DNA from: Synechococcus sp. AG-673-B04
GTDB taxonomy: Bacteria > Cyanobacteriota > Cyanobacteriia > PCC-6307 > Cyanobiaceae
Assembly: GCA_003211235.1 (NCBI GenBank)
Contig: QCTG01000001.1
Span: 40,001-104,000 of the forward strand
DNA: 64,000 bases
Reading direction: 5' to 3'
Below the pieces are notes generated by a model. It did no database searches and was not told where the DNA came from. It saw nothing but the letters and a program-made list of their open reading frames with translations. Of the stretch, positions 45,322 through 54,502 are shown in pieces. The position numbers were made by a program, and so were the translations under genes. The stretch's first letter is position 1. The number at the start of each line of letters is the position of its first letter.

Positions 45322-46962
45322 ATGCCCCCTTCCCAGCAGACGGGAATCCAGCGAATTTGGATCGTTGCAGGGCTATTCACCCTTGTGGCTCTAACCCTGC
45401 AGGCTTGGCGGTCTTGGGTGCTTCTGGCCAGCTACGACCAAGGCATCTTTCAACAGGTGCTGTGGAACTCTCTTCATGGGCATTGGTTCGAAAGCACCCT
45501 GTCCTCTCAACTTTCAACCAACGTCATCCATGCCGGCGAACTGCCGTCGGTGGATTACGAGCGGCTTGGTCAGCACTTCACGCCAACCCTTCTGCTTTGG
45601 GCTCCGCTGCTGTGGTTGCTGGGCGGGGCCGCGCTGCCGATGGTGCAGGTGGGCCTGATCAGCTCGGCAGGACTCGTTCTGCACAAGCTGGCGCAGGGCC
45701 TACTGCCGCATCGGACGGCCAACTGGATCGGCTACGGCTATTTCGCCGGAAATGCGCTGATCGGGCCAACCCTGGGGAACTACACCGATCTGTGCCAGCT
45801 CCCCATGGCGGTGTTCAGCCTGATGCTGGGGCTCGTTGAACGCCGACGTTGGCTGGTCGTTGTCTCAGCCATTTGGATTCCGCTGATCCGGGAAGACACC
45901 GGCGTGCTGCTGGCGGCCATTGGCTTCTGGCTCCTGGTTCGACAACGCCAGCGCTGGTTCCTGGCCTTGGTGTTAATCGCCTGGGGGAGCAGCTGGGTCA
46001 TCCTTTGCACCAACGTCTGGATGCCGTTGTTCTCCGATGACAACGCCAAGCGATTCATGGTGGAGAACTTCGGTCAGTACCTGGGGGAGGAGACCAGCAT
46101 TTCCAGCCTGGGAGTTGTGGAGAAAGTGCTGCGTCAGCCGCTGCTGCTGCTGACGGAATTGGTAACGCCACCGGGGCAAACGCTGCTTTATCTGCTGGGC
46201 CATGCCCTGCCATTTCTGTTCATCCCTCTGATCAGCCTGGACACCTGGCTGCTGGCGGGCCCAAGCCTGCTGGGTCTGTTTCTGGCCCAGGGAGCCAACG
46301 ATCCCCTCTCGATCACAATTCGCTACACCCTGCTGGTGGTGCCGGGATTCGCCCTTGGAGCTGTATTTTGGTGGCAGCGAGGCCAACCAAAGCAGCTGAC
46401 ACGGCCCTGGCGCTTGGCCTGGGGAACCGCTCTTGTGTTGTCAGTCCTGCTCACCATTGGCAGCAATCCCCACCGCAGCCTTTCGATGCTGATCCCAGAC
46501 AGCATCGATCCCTGGGTGTACAGCAGCCCGACCCGCCAGTGGAGACATGGACAGGCTGCCAGGGGCGCCCTTGCTGTCATTCCTGCAGAGGGGTCTGTGG
46601 CTGCCAATACATCCCTTGTTCCTCTGCTGGCGCAGAGACCAGCGTTAGTGCGATTTCCATTTACTACGGGTTATCTCGACCGCAACGGCCAAGCCCAGGA
46701 CGTGGACTGGATCGCAGTCGACCTCGACCTGCTGGAACGGTATGGCATCGCCTTCCGTGGCGACTGGAGGCAGCTGCGCAAGAGCCGGCGCTGGATCCAG
46801 AAACACCGACAAACTCATAGCGTGCAAGCCCTCAGCGACGGTGTGCTGGTGATGAAGAGCGGCGGAGCGCATCAGGAGGCCCTGGAACTGGCATTGGACC
46901 AGGCGTTGAGGCAGCCGCTGCCTAACGACCCGAAACGACGTTCGAACCGAAACGCCCCATAA
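45322..46962 (+). CDS. DUF2079 family polytopic membrane protein (copy 1)
   Basis: A 546-residue protein with about 10 membrane spans, distantly related to GT-C glycosyltransferases; function unknown. Landmarks are ASYDQGIFQQVLWNSLHGHWFEST, DYERLGQHFTPTLLLWAPLLWL, IPLIREDTGVLL and the soluble end VAANTSLVPLLAQRPALVRFP. The closest relative in the window is the gene at 50006 on the minus strand, which shares the NPHRSLSxLIPDS motif. ATG 45322 is chosen over TTG 45310. Confidence 0.85.
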   Translation: MPPSQQTGIQRIWIVAGLFTLVALTLQAWRSWVLLASYDQGIFQQVLWNSLHGHWFESTLSSQLSTNVIHAGELPSVDYERLGQHFTPTLLLWAPLLWLLGGAALPMVQVGLISSAGLVLHKLAQGLLPHRTANWIGYGYFAGNALIGPTLGNYTDLCQLPMAVFSLMLGLVERRRWLVVVSAIWIPLIREDTGVLLAAIGFWLLVRQRQRWFLALVLIAWGSSWVILCTNVWMPLFSDDNAKRFMVENFGQYLGEETSISSLGVVEKVLRQPLLLLTELVTPPGQTLLYLLGHALPFLFIPLISLDTWLLAGPSLLGLFLAQGANDPLSITIRYTLLVVPGFALGAVFWWQRGQPKQLTRPWRLAWGTALVLSVLLTIGSNPHRSLSMLIPDSIDPWVYSSPTRQWRHGQAARGALAVIPAEGSVAANTSLVPLLAQRPALVRFPFTTGYLDRNGQAQDVDWIAVDLDLLERYGIAFRGDWRQLRKSRRWIQKHRQTHSVQALSDGVLVMKSGGAHQEALELALDQALRQPLPNDPKRRSNRNAP

Positions 46963-46997
46963 AAACGATGCCCCCAACCGGAAAACCGGTAGGGGGC
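46961..46997 (-). terminator. Terminator of a short minus-strand transcript
   Basis: Twelve-bp stem (GCCCCCTACCGG / CCGGTTGGGGGC, one mismatch) with a TTTT loop, followed on the minus strand by ATCGTTTTT. It overlaps the stop codon of the plus-strand DUF2079 gene. No T-run follows on the plus strand, so it serves the minus-strand unit encoding the 17-residue peptide. Confidence 0.75.
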
Positions 46998-47051
46998 TCT
47001 CGCCGAGTCCGCTTTCGCCGCGGAACCGGATGATCAGTTAGAAGGCGCGGT

Positions 47052-47105
47052 TCAGCCGGCGTTCTCCGCGATCAGCAGACCCTGAATCAAACAACTGGAA
47101 TTCAT
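47052..47105 (-). CDS. 17-residue peptide with strong ribosome-binding site (small ORF or leader peptide)
   Basis: ATG 47105 is preceded on the minus strand by AGGAGGAGGT with seven bases or fewer spacing, the best ribosome-binding site in the region. The frame encodes MNSSCLIQGLLIAENAG and stops. About 60 bases further a strong terminator ends the unit. No gene lies downstream on this strand, so it is not an ordinary attenuator. It could be a small protein or a dual-function RNA. I recognise no family. Confidence 0.5.
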   Translation of the reverse strand: MNSSCLIQGLLIAENAG

Positions 47106-47236
47106 GGACACCTCCTCCTGAAGTGGATTAGTGAGCGCCGGTGATGCATTCGGTGGCTATTCGCACCCGAAGGTCCGAAGATGCCACCACACCACTGCGA
47201 TCGGGACTCTTGAACCCTAACGGAGGTGGCCAGGGT

Positions 47237-48733
47237 TTGGACATTGGATCCACACAACGCCCATGGATGACTCCTCTGCTGCTCTGGCTGCTGACGCTCT
47301 GCCTGTGGCTCCCAGGTCTGGGAAATCTGCCGTTGCGGGATTGGGACGAAGGGCGCGTAGCGACCGTGGCCCGGTCCACCACAACACTGCTGCCGATGAA
47401 ATGGGAGCAGCCTTACCTGAACAAACCCCCTGGCCTGCACCTCCCGATGGGTGTGCTGATCCGCCGTCATGGGGAAAAAGAAATTGTGGTGCGTTTGATG
47501 CCCGCACTGCTGGCAAGCCTGGCGGTTCCCTTGATTCTGATCCTGCGCCGAAGTCTGGGGGGGCCTGACGCCGAACAGCGCGCTCTACTGGCGGCAGTGG
47601 TGCTGATGACGCTGCTGCCGATGGCCCGGCACGGACGATTGGCGATGCTTGACGGAACTCTGGTCAGCTGCACGCTTCTGCTCTGGTGGGGATGGCTTGG
47701 GGCCAGAGAGCAACCCTGGCGGGCCCTGATGGCCGGACTGGCTGCCAGTGGGGTACTGCTGCTGAAACCACCCGCAATGCTTGGCTTCGGGTTGATCGCC
47801 GCTGTTGTGGGCGGGCGGCGCAGTTGGCCCAGCGGTGGCAGTTGGATGGCTCTGGCCATTGGACTGCTTCCCGGCGTCAGTTGGCATCTGTGGCACTGGA
47901 AGATCCGTGGCAGCGATGCTCTGCTGATGTGGGGCGGCCAAGGTTTGGCGAGGATCACCAACAGCGTTGGGGACGGCCTGGGTTGGTGGACACCCTGGGT
48001 GGAACTTCTGGAAGGGGGGTGGCCCTGGCTGCTACTGCTTCCTGCTGGTCTGACCTGGGCATGGCGAAATCGATGGAACCCCATTGGACGCTGGGAGCTG
48101 GGCCTTCTAATCAGCACGGCGGCACTGGTGATGCCGCTCCGCACGCAACTGCCCTGGTACAGCCACCTGCTATGGCCACCCCTCGCACTGCTATGCGGCG
48201 AAGGCCTGCAAGACCTGATCAAGCACCATCGCCATCGCTGGGTGAGTTGGATCTGGCAGGCGATGGGGATTCTGCTGCTGCTGGCTGGGTGGGGTGGCAA
48301 AACTGCTGGCCTTGCGGGTTGGCCTGACCTCAGCCTGCTGTTGGCGGGAGGCGGATTGCTCACGGGAGGCTGGTTCATCGGTCGCAGCGACCGGCGCTGG
48401 CGACGACGCGGACTGCTGATGTTGCTGCTCGGCTGGGGACTCGCACTGATGAGCCTCTGGAGCAGCGGTCAATGGCTCTGGGAACTGAATGAAAGCTGGG
48501 ATCCACGCCCCGTTGCCTCAGAAATCCGCTCCTTGCCCGACGGAACAGCGGTCTGGCTGGATGGACCCACCCGCCCCTCTCTGGGTTGGTACGCCGGCCG
48601 AGAACTGCAGCGCTACCGCAAGGGGATTGCACCGCCCGATGATCACTGGTTGGTCAGCCCACAGCAACGACCCGGCTGCCAGCTGGCAGCACCAGCCGTT
48701 CCAGGAGCCTGGCAACTGTGGCGATGCGAATGA
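47237..48733 (+). CDS. GT39-type (ArnT-like) polytopic glycosyltransferase
   Basis: A roughly 498-residue membrane protein with about 10-11 spans. The outer-loop acidic motif LPLRDWDEGRVATVAR and the KWEQPYLNKPPGLHLPMG segment are typical of undecaprenyl-phosphate-sugar transferases of the ArnT/PMT class, as is HGRLAMLDGTLVS. The frame is open from 47141; TTG 47237 is preferred because GGAGGT lies nine bases before it. ATG 47267 is the alternative. The 3' end overlaps the next gene by 10 bases. Confidence 0.82.
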   Translation: MDIGSTQRPWMTPLLLWLLTLCLWLPGLGNLPLRDWDEGRVATVARSTTTLLPMKWEQPYLNKPPGLHLPMGVLIRRHGEKEIVVRLMPALLASLAVPLILILRRSLGGPDAEQRALLAAVVLMTLLPMARHGRLAMLDGTLVSCTLLLWWGWLGAREQPWRALMAGLAASGVLLLKPPAMLGFGLIAAVVGGRRSWPSGGSWMALAIGLLPGVSWHLWHWKIRGSDALLMWGGQGLARITNSVGDGLGWWTPWVELLEGGWPWLLLLPAGLTWAWRNRWNPIGRWELGLLISTAALVMPLRTQLPWYSHLLWPPLALLCGEGLQDLIKHHRHRWVSWIWQAMGILLLLAGWGGKTAGLAGWPDLSLLLAGGGLLTGGWFIGRSDRRWRRRGLLMLLLGWGLALMSLWSSGQWLWELNESWDPRPVASEIRSLPDGTAVWLDGPTRPSLGWYAGRELQRYRKGIAPPDDHWLVSPQQRPGCQLAAPAVPGAWQLWRCE

Positions 48734-50136
48734 ACCCACCCCGACAGCTGTGGGGGCTGTCCTTTGCGCTGGGGTTGATCGGCTGGGGTTTCAGCGCCCT
48801 GCGTCATGGACTGCTTCAGAGCAACGCCTATGACCTGGGCCTGTTCGATCAGTGGGTCTGGCTGATCAGCCAGGGCCAGGCTCCGATCTCCTCCATGGAA
48901 CAGGTGCATGTGCTGGCGGACCATGGCGCCTGGCTGCTTTACGGCACAGGCCTGCTCTACCGACTGCTGCCGTCGCTGCAATGGCTGCTTGGCGGCCAGG
49001 CTCTGGCACTGAGCTTCACAGCCATTCCGCTTTGGGCACTGGCTCGCCAGGCCGGACTAAAGGAGCGGAGCTGCTGGTTGGCCTGCGGCCTGTGGTGGTT
49101 GCAGCCCGTTGTGTTCAACACCCTGCTGTTCGACGTTCACCCGGAAGCCTGGGTGATGCCGGCCTTCGCCTTTGCGCTGTGGGCTGAACGGGACGATCGC
49201 CCCCGTCTTTGGCTGCTGATGCTCGTGTTGATGCTGGGGGCCAGGGATGGATTGGTACTGGTGATCGGGGGCATGGCTCTGGATCTTGCATTACGAGGTC
49301 GCTGGCGGTGGTGCTGCGCGGCCTTCGGCCTGGCGGTTGGTTGGCTGCTGTTGCTCAGCCGCTGGCTCTACCCATGGTTAAAAAACGGCGAGGGGCCAAA
49401 AGCAGCCGATCGGATGTTCAGCCACCTGCTTGGCGATCCCCTCAGCGTGATGCAACAGCTGGACTGGAGCGGAGGCCTGGTTTACCTGCTGCTGCTGGCC
49501 CTGCCATGCGGCCTCTTGTGGCGCCGCCCGTCCACGCCAGCCCTGCTGATCGGATTACCGCTGGTCGTGGTGAACCTGCTCTCAGCCTCGCCGAGTTTCC
49601 GCACCCTGGTGCACCATTACAGCCTGCCGCTGGGGGTAGTGGCCGTGGTGGCCGCCATCGATGGAGGGTTGTTGAAACGTCCGGCAGGGCGCCGCGGACC
49701 GGCCTGGGCACTGATCTGGGCCAGTGCCTGTTGGCTGGCCCTCGCCAAACCCTGGTTCTTCACCGGTCCTTACCTCCAGCGCCTGCCTCAACTGGATCAA
49801 GCCCGTGCTGCAATCGCCCTTGTGCATCCCAACGATGCCGTGCTCACCACCAGCTATCTGGTGCCGCAACTGAGCCAACGCACCAGCATTGCCTTCCCCA
49901 AACGCTCCTCCAACCACAACCTGGAGAGCACAGAGTGGATGACGCTGCTGCTCAATCCGGATGATCCCGGCTGGGGTTCCAGTCCATCGGTCCAGCGCAG
50001 GCTGCTCAGTCAAGCCAGGGACAGGAACTGGCGTTGCCAGGGCTGGAGCTCCGGACTGACGCTGTGTCAGCGGCCCGTTGCAGAACAACTGTTCCTCCCT
50101 GGCAACGAACCAGGCGATACCGACCCGAGCGGCTGA
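48724..50136 (+). CDS. DUF2079 family polytopic membrane protein (copy 2)
   Basis: A 470-residue protein, shorter than the other two copies. It shows NAYDLGLFDQWVWLISQG, HVLADHGAWLLYG, LLFDVHPEAWVMPAFAFALW and LGARDGLVLVIGG, and a soluble C-terminal part (HPNDAVLTTSYLVPQLSQRTSIAFP) that parallels the other copies. It starts inside the preceding GT39 gene. Its last 131 bases overlap the convergent DUF2079 copy 3, an unusually long coding overlap. Confidence 0.83.
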   Translation: MRMNPPRQLWGLSFALGLIGWGFSALRHGLLQSNAYDLGLFDQWVWLISQGQAPISSMEQVHVLADHGAWLLYGTGLLYRLLPSLQWLLGGQALALSFTAIPLWALARQAGLKERSCWLACGLWWLQPVVFNTLLFDVHPEAWVMPAFAFALWAERDDRPRLWLLMLVLMLGARDGLVLVIGGMALDLALRGRWRWCCAAFGLAVGWLLLLSRWLYPWLKNGEGPKAADRMFSHLLGDPLSVMQQLDWSGGLVYLLLLALPCGLLWRRPSTPALLIGLPLVVVNLLSASPSFRTLVHHYSLPLGVVAVVAAIDGGLLKRPAGRRGPAWALIWASACWLALAKPWFFTGPYLQRLPQLDQARAAIALVHPNDAVLTTSYLVPQLSQRTSIAFPKRSSNHNLESTEWMTLLLNPDDPGWGSSPSVQRRLLSQARDRNWRCQGWSSGLTLCQRPVAEQLFLPGNEPGDTDPSG

Positions 50137-51634
50137 GCTCGCTGAGCTCCCTGCGGATCGATCGCTGCTGCTTGCGCTCCCGCTTGAACACTGGAGCCAA
50201 GGGCGTGTAGTAACCAGGAAATGCCACAACCCAGTCCACCGACTGAGCAACACCCTGGCGGTCGCGGTAACTGGTGTGTTTTGGAAAGCGAACGACGGCT
50301 TCCCGCTGGGCTAAAAGCGGCAGCAGCGGCGTGTCGGCGGCAACGCTGGCCTGCGATGGAATCAACGCCACGGCTCCGGCAGCTTCCGCCTGACGCTCCA
50401 GCATTGCTGTCGCCGAAACATGCACCCATGGCGAAACACTGTCGGGAATCAGAGCCGACAGGCTTCGGTGGGGATTCCCCACCAGGGTCAGAACCAGGCC
50501 AAGGCTGAGGGCTGCCGTCCAAGCCCGTCGCAACCAACGCCGGCTCCAGAGCTCTGGATGATGCTGCCACCACAGCACTGCGCCGAGATAGAGCCCAGGC
50601 ACCAGGGCAAGGACATAGCGAAGGGTCACGGCCAGCGCGGTACGGCCCTGGGAGATCAGCGCGATCAGCAGCGGAACAGACACCAGCAGCGCAGCATCCA
50701 GAGACAGCAACGGCACAAACAGCAGCGGCAACGTCAACGCGAGCACGAAACCGAGCGTCGCGCCAGGAGGAGAAACGAGGGCTTGAAGGAGAGCGAGAGG
50801 CCGCATCAACAGACCAAGCACCACGGCAGGCGTACCGCCCGAAACGTCCTGAACCAGATGCCCGAACTTCTCCTGCAAAAAGCGATCCGCCAACGAGGAA
50901 TCGACCGATGGCTGAATCCAACCGGTGACCAGCAGCACCCAGGTGAAGGAAGCCAGCATCAACACCACGCCCATCGAGCGACTGCCTGGTCGGCGTACCG
51001 CCGCCCACAATCCCAGTGAGAACAACAGCAGCCCGCTGTCTTCCCGCACGAGCAGAAGCAGGATTCCGAGCAACAGGGCCTGCCAGGCACGACGCTCCAG
51101 TAACCCCTCCAGCACGAGAAAACCTAGCAAAGGCAACCAAATCAGATCATGGAAATTTTCCAGAGCCGGGCCGATCACAGCTCCGCTAAGGAAATAGGCC
51201 GCCGTTAGCCGTTCGGCCAGATCATCGGGCAGACGCGCCGACGCCAGACGCCAGAACACCAGACCGGCAGCCGTCAGAGCTGAAACCTGAAGCAGGGGTA
51301 GAGCCCAGGGCCCCAGAAAGGCCACGAGCGGTGCACCGATCAGCGTGAAAGCGTTGGCGTGCTGCCCCAGATGCAAATAATCCACCCAGGGGAGGGAATC
51401 CCCGATCGCGACAGCCCCGGAAAGCACAGAAGACAGACTGCTCTCGAATGGACGCCCCTGGGCCGTGGACCAAAGCTCCTGCAGGAACAGGGCCTGGTCG
51501 TACGTGGCACTGAGGCTGAACAGACGCCAGAACTGGAGCGCTAAACACACCAGGAAAAACAGCGTTGCCATCCCAAGCACCCGCTTGGGCGGCCATCCGC
51601 TGTGCTGAACAACCCTCGAGCTGGAGTTGTTCAT
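50006..51634 (-). CDS. DUF2079 family polytopic membrane protein (copy 3)
   Basis: A 542-residue protein with about 10 spans. It is closely parallel to copy 1 in the same order: ATYDQALFLQELWSTAQGRPFESS, DYLHLGQHANAFTL, LLLVREDSGLLLF, GNPHRSLSALIPDS, VAADTPLLPLLAQREAVVRFP. The reading frame continues through the 131-base convergent overlap with copy 2, where it encodes a basic tail (RERKQQRSIRREL). Its ATG overlaps the stop of the upstream membrane-protein gene by four bases. Confidence 0.85.
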   Translation of the reverse strand: MNNSSSRVVQHSGWPPKRVLGMATLFFLVCLALQFWRLFSLSATYDQALFLQELWSTAQGRPFESSLSSVLSGAVAIGDSLPWVDYLHLGQHANAFTLIGAPLVAFLGPWALPLLQVSALTAAGLVFWRLASARLPDDLAERLTAAYFLSGAVIGPALENFHDLIWLPLLGFLVLEGLLERRAWQALLLGILLLLVREDSGLLLFSLGLWAAVRRPGSRSMGVVLMLASFTWVLLVTGWIQPSVDSSLADRFLQEKFGHLVQDVSGGTPAVVLGLLMRPLALLQALVSPPGATLGFVLALTLPLLFVPLLSLDAALLVSVPLLIALISQGRTALAVTLRYVLALVPGLYLGAVLWWQHHPELWSRRWLRRAWTAALSLGLVLTLVGNPHRSLSALIPDSVSPWVHVSATAMLERQAEAAGAVALIPSQASVAADTPLLPLLAQREAVVRFPKHTSYRDRQGVAQSVDWVVAFPGYYTPLAPVFKRERKQQRSIRRELSELSRSGRYRLVRCQGGTVVLQRAADTASVRSSSPGNASSCPWLD

Positions 51635-52551
51635 GCCGTGGTGTCGATGGGTCCAAACAGCACACGAGCCCGCAGCAACATCAACGCAATAGAGCCGTAA
51701 AGAAGCAGCTCACCCCACTCCTGATCGCGATTGAGAATGACCCCGGAGGCTGCACGGGTGGCCACGAAAAAGGCCAGCACAGCCACCGCAAGGAATAGCG
51801 GCCACACGTACGTTGCAGGAGAGATGCAGCGCAGCACCTCCGCCAGCCCTTGGGAGGCATGGGGCCTGAAGCGACTTGCCAGCCAGGGGGCAAGCACCAC
51901 AACTGCCAGAAGCAGCAGGGTGACCAGGAAATAACCAAGATCGAGACGATCCTGAAACCATCCGATGTTGTGGAGCGTGGTTTCGTTCTGTGCATTGATC
52001 TCCCGCAGCGCCTCCGGCGTGCGCCAACCGAAGATCACCTGCCCCCAGGCCAGTTCCTCCATCAACAACAGCCCCAGCAGCAAAGCGAACCCGCGCGACA
52101 GAACAGAAGGCCAGGATTCCAGTAGGCGCCGGTTGAGATCACCCGCCAGCAACCATGCGGCGCGCACGGCAGTGACCAACAACAGAACCTGCGTCCACTC
52201 GACCAAACCACCTTCACCAAAAACCAGTTTTTTGTAGGCGTGCTGATCCGCGCTGCCGAGTTTCAGGCCAGCCACCAAGACAACTCCAAACAGCAGCAAT
52301 CCCCAAACGAACCGAAAGCGGGCTCGATGGGCGGAGTCGCCTGAGATGGCCAGCAGCTCCAGCACCCACTCAGACCGGCGCAACAAGAACGCCACCACGC
52401 CACAGACGACAACGACGGCGAACCAACCGACATCAACGGAACCGGACCCCACTGCAGAAAGCAGAAGCTGCACCAGCAGGGTCAGGCCGGCAACCGTCGC
52501 CAACAATGCGAACAATGCCGAAATGGCTCGGCGTAATCCCTGTCCCCGCAA
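51631..52551 (-). CDS. Polytopic membrane protein with EELAWGQ motif, function unknown
   Basis: About 306 residues with seven to eight hydrophobic spans. A conserved-looking acidic patch reads LLMEELAWGQVIFGWRTPEALREINAQNE followed by TTLHNIG. The frame is open to 52824 but that part is not hydrophobic and overlaps the divergent gene. TTG 52551 or 52566 is a plausible start, since no ATG or GTG is available; the start is uncertain. It is translationally coupled to DUF2079 copy 3, suggesting a joint role in the envelope. Confidence 0.68.
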   Translation of the reverse strand: MRGQGLRRAISALFALLATVAGLTLLVQLLLSAVGSGSVDVGWFAVVVVCGVVAFLLRRSEWVLELLAISGDSAHRARFRFVWGLLLFGVVLVAGLKLGSADQHAYKKLVFGEGGLVEWTQVLLLVTAVRAAWLLAGDLNRRLLESWPSVLSRGFALLLGLLLMEELAWGQVIFGWRTPEALREINAQNETTLHNIGWFQDRLDLGYFLVTLLLLAVVVLAPWLASRFRPHASQGLAEVLRCISPATYVWPLFLAVAVLAFFVATRAASGVILNRDQEWGELLLYGSIALMLLRARVLFGPIDTTA

Positions 52552-52670
52552 ATGAATGACCTGCAACAGATGTCCACAAGGTGAGCAGGAGATTAAGCAG
52601 GACCTAGAACCATTTTCGTGAAACCGCTTGCCGCAAAGCGGCTGTCGATTCCCTCCTGCACCATCCGTCG

Positions 52671-53357
52671 ATGACTCCAAACAAGATCCGCCGGGCCCTG
52701 AACCTCGCCACCGCAGCACTGCTGATGGCCCACACCCTGACGCAAGTGGGCATCTACGGCTTCGGCGCCGATAAACATTGGCTTGACGTGGTGAACATGG
52801 ATCGGGAGTTGAACCTGCCCACACTGTTCAGCACACTGCTGCTGCTCACGAGCTCCTTTCTGCTGAAGCGACTCAGCACAATTCCATACAATGAAAATGC
52901 CGCTGACTGGACACTGCTAAGCCGCATCTTCGTTTTCCTAGCGCTTGATGAAGCTCTACAGATCCACGAAATCCTGATTTTTCCCGGGCTTCGCCACCAG
53001 ATCCATCCGGCCCTCGCTTCAACCTGGGTCATTCCCTATGGCCTTGTTGCCCTTGGACTTTTATGGGGCTTTCGTCATTTTCTAACATCACTTTCTACCA
53101 AAACATCCGCAAGATTTCTTAGGGCAGGAAGCGTTTATCTCACCGGCGCAATCGGCATGGAAATGGTGGGCAGTTTTGCTGTTCGATCGAGCTTAATTCG
53201 TCTTCATAGTATCTGGTATGGCGCCATCACTGGAATTGAAGAATCATTAGAGATCGTTGGTTTAATTTTGTTTTTACACGCCTTAATGCATGAATTATTA
53301 GTGCGGAATGGAGAACAAACATGGGTTTTACATTTGCAAAACGATGAATTACCCTGA
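52671..53357 (+). CDS. Polytopic membrane protein with DEALQIHE motif, function unknown
   Basis: A 228-residue protein with six to seven spans. It contains FLALDEALQIHEILIFPG in one helix and GIEESLEIVGLILFLHALMHE near the end. Both acidic-His patches resemble those of metal-dependent membrane enzymes, but I do not recognise the family. The 3' half is more AT-rich than the 5' half. Divergent from the gene at 51631. Confidence 0.72.
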   Translation: MTPNKIRRALNLATAALLMAHTLTQVGIYGFGADKHWLDVVNMDRELNLPTLFSTLLLLTSSFLLKRLSTIPYNENAADWTLLSRIFVFLALDEALQIHEILIFPGLRHQIHPALASTWVIPYGLVALGLLWGFRHFLTSLSTKTSARFLRAGSVYLTGAIGMEMVGSFAVRSSLIRLHSIWYGAITGIEESLEIVGLILFLHALMHELLVRNGEQTWVLHLQNDELP

Positions 53358-53367
53358 ATTTTCAGAC

Positions 53368-53396
53368 CAAAAAAAACCGCCCTCTATGGAGCGGTT
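53368..53396 (-). terminator. Terminator of psbD
   Basis: Imperfect stem (AACCGCTCC / GGGCGGTT) with an ATAGA loop, then eight T on the minus strand, 28 bases after the psbD stop. It may also serve the convergent membrane-protein gene. Confidence 0.85.
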
Positions 53397-53423
53397 TGGG
53401 ATAATTGTGAATTAGCTCTTGAT

Positions 53424-54479
53424 TTAGAGAGCGTTACCACGGGGCAGAACCTCTTCAGGGAAGACGAAGTTTTCGTGCGGCTGGTCAGCCGGTGCCATCC
53501 AGGCACGCAGACCTTCATTCAGAAGGATGTTCTTGGTGTAGAAGGTCTCGAATTCGGGATCTTCTGCAGCGCGGATTTCCTGTGACACAAAGTCATAGGC
53601 GCGCAGGTTGAGTGCCAGGCCGATGATGCCGATGGAGCTGGTCCAAAGACCCATCACAGGCACGAACAGCATGAAGAAGTGCAGCCAGCGCTTGTTGGAG
53701 AAGGCGATACCGAAGATCTGACTCCAGAAGCGGTTGGCGGTGACCATGGAATAGGTCTCTTCTTCCTGGGTGGGCTCGAACGCCTTGAAGGTGTTGGCCT
53801 GCTCACCATCCTCAAACAGGGTGTTTTCCACCGTTGCACCGTGTATGGCACAAAGCAGTGCGCCGCCGAGAATGCCGGCCACGCCCATCATGTGGAAGGG
53901 ATTCAGGGTCCAGTTGTGAAAGCCCTGGAGGAAGAGGAGGAAGCGGAAGATCGCTGCCACACCGAAGGATGGCGCGAAGAACCAGCTGCTCTGGCCGAGG
54001 GGGTACATCAGGAAGACACTGACGAATACCGCGATCGGGCCTGAGAAGGCGATGGCGTTGTAAGGGCGAATGCCGACCAGACGTGCAATTTCGAACTGAC
54101 GCAGCATGAAGCCGATCAGAGCGAAAGCACCGTGGAGAGCCACGAAGGCCCAGAGGCCGCCGAGCTGAATCCAGCGAACGAAATCACCCTGAGCTTCAGG
54201 GCCCCAAAGCAACAGCAGGCTGTGACCCATCGCATCAGCGGGGGTTGAAACAGCTGCGGTGAGGAAGTTGCAGCCTTCCAGGTACGAGGAGGCAATGCCG
54301 TGGGTGTACCAGGAGGTCGCGAAAGTGGTGCCTGTCAGCCAGCCACCGATGGCCATATAGGCCGTTGGAAAGAGAAGAATGCCGGACCAGCCGACAAATA
54401 CGAAGCGGTCGCGCTTGAGCCAGTCATCGAGGACGTCAAACCATCCCCGCTGAGGCGCGCGTCCTACAGCGATCGTCAT
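53424..54479 (-). CDS. psbD: Photosystem II D2 protein
   Basis: Reaction-centre subunit binding chlorophyll, pheophytin and plastoquinone QA. All 351 residues are present: the N-terminal [50 protein letters not shown] with the iron/QA His region, and [16 protein letters not shown]. No psbC follows; a terminator does. In cyanobacteria the psbD overlapping psbC is the usual first copy, so this is probably the stress-responsive second copy (psbD2). Confidence 0.97.
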   Translation of the reverse strand: MTIAVGRAPQRGWFDVLDDWLKRDRFVFVGWSGILLFPTAYMAIGGWLTGTTFATSWYTHGIASSYLEGCNFLTAAVSTPADAMGHSLLLLWGPEAQGDFVRWIQLGGLWAFVALHGAFALIGFMLRQFEIARLVGIRPYNAIAFSGPIAVFVSVFLMYPLGQSSWFFAPSFGVAAIFRFLLFLQGFHNWTLNPFHMMGVAGILGGALLCAIHGATVENTLFEDGEQANTFKAFEPTQEEETYSMVTANRFWSQIFGIAFSNKRWLHFFMLFVPVMGLWTSSIGIIGLALNLRAYDFVSQEIRAAEDPEFETFYTKNILLNEGLRAWMAPADQPHENFVFPEEVLPRGNAL

Positions 54480-54488
54480 GAGAAAAAG

Positions 54489-54502
54489 CGCTTCATGAAG
54501 CG
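54489..54502 (-). promoter_or_regulatory. Perfect palindrome in the psbD 5' leader
   Basis: CGCTTCATGAAGCG is a perfect 14-base palindrome. On the psbD strand it ends nine bases before the ATG, where the ribosome-binding site would lie, and is followed by TTTTTC instead of a purine-rich sequence. It could be a protein site or an RNA hairpin controlling translation. Confidence 0.55.

Noticed and set aside
50067-51140. 357-codon open frame inside DUF2079 copy 3, same strand
   Set aside because: An alternative frame of a strongly supported gene, rich in Arg, Ala, Gly and Ser without domain features.
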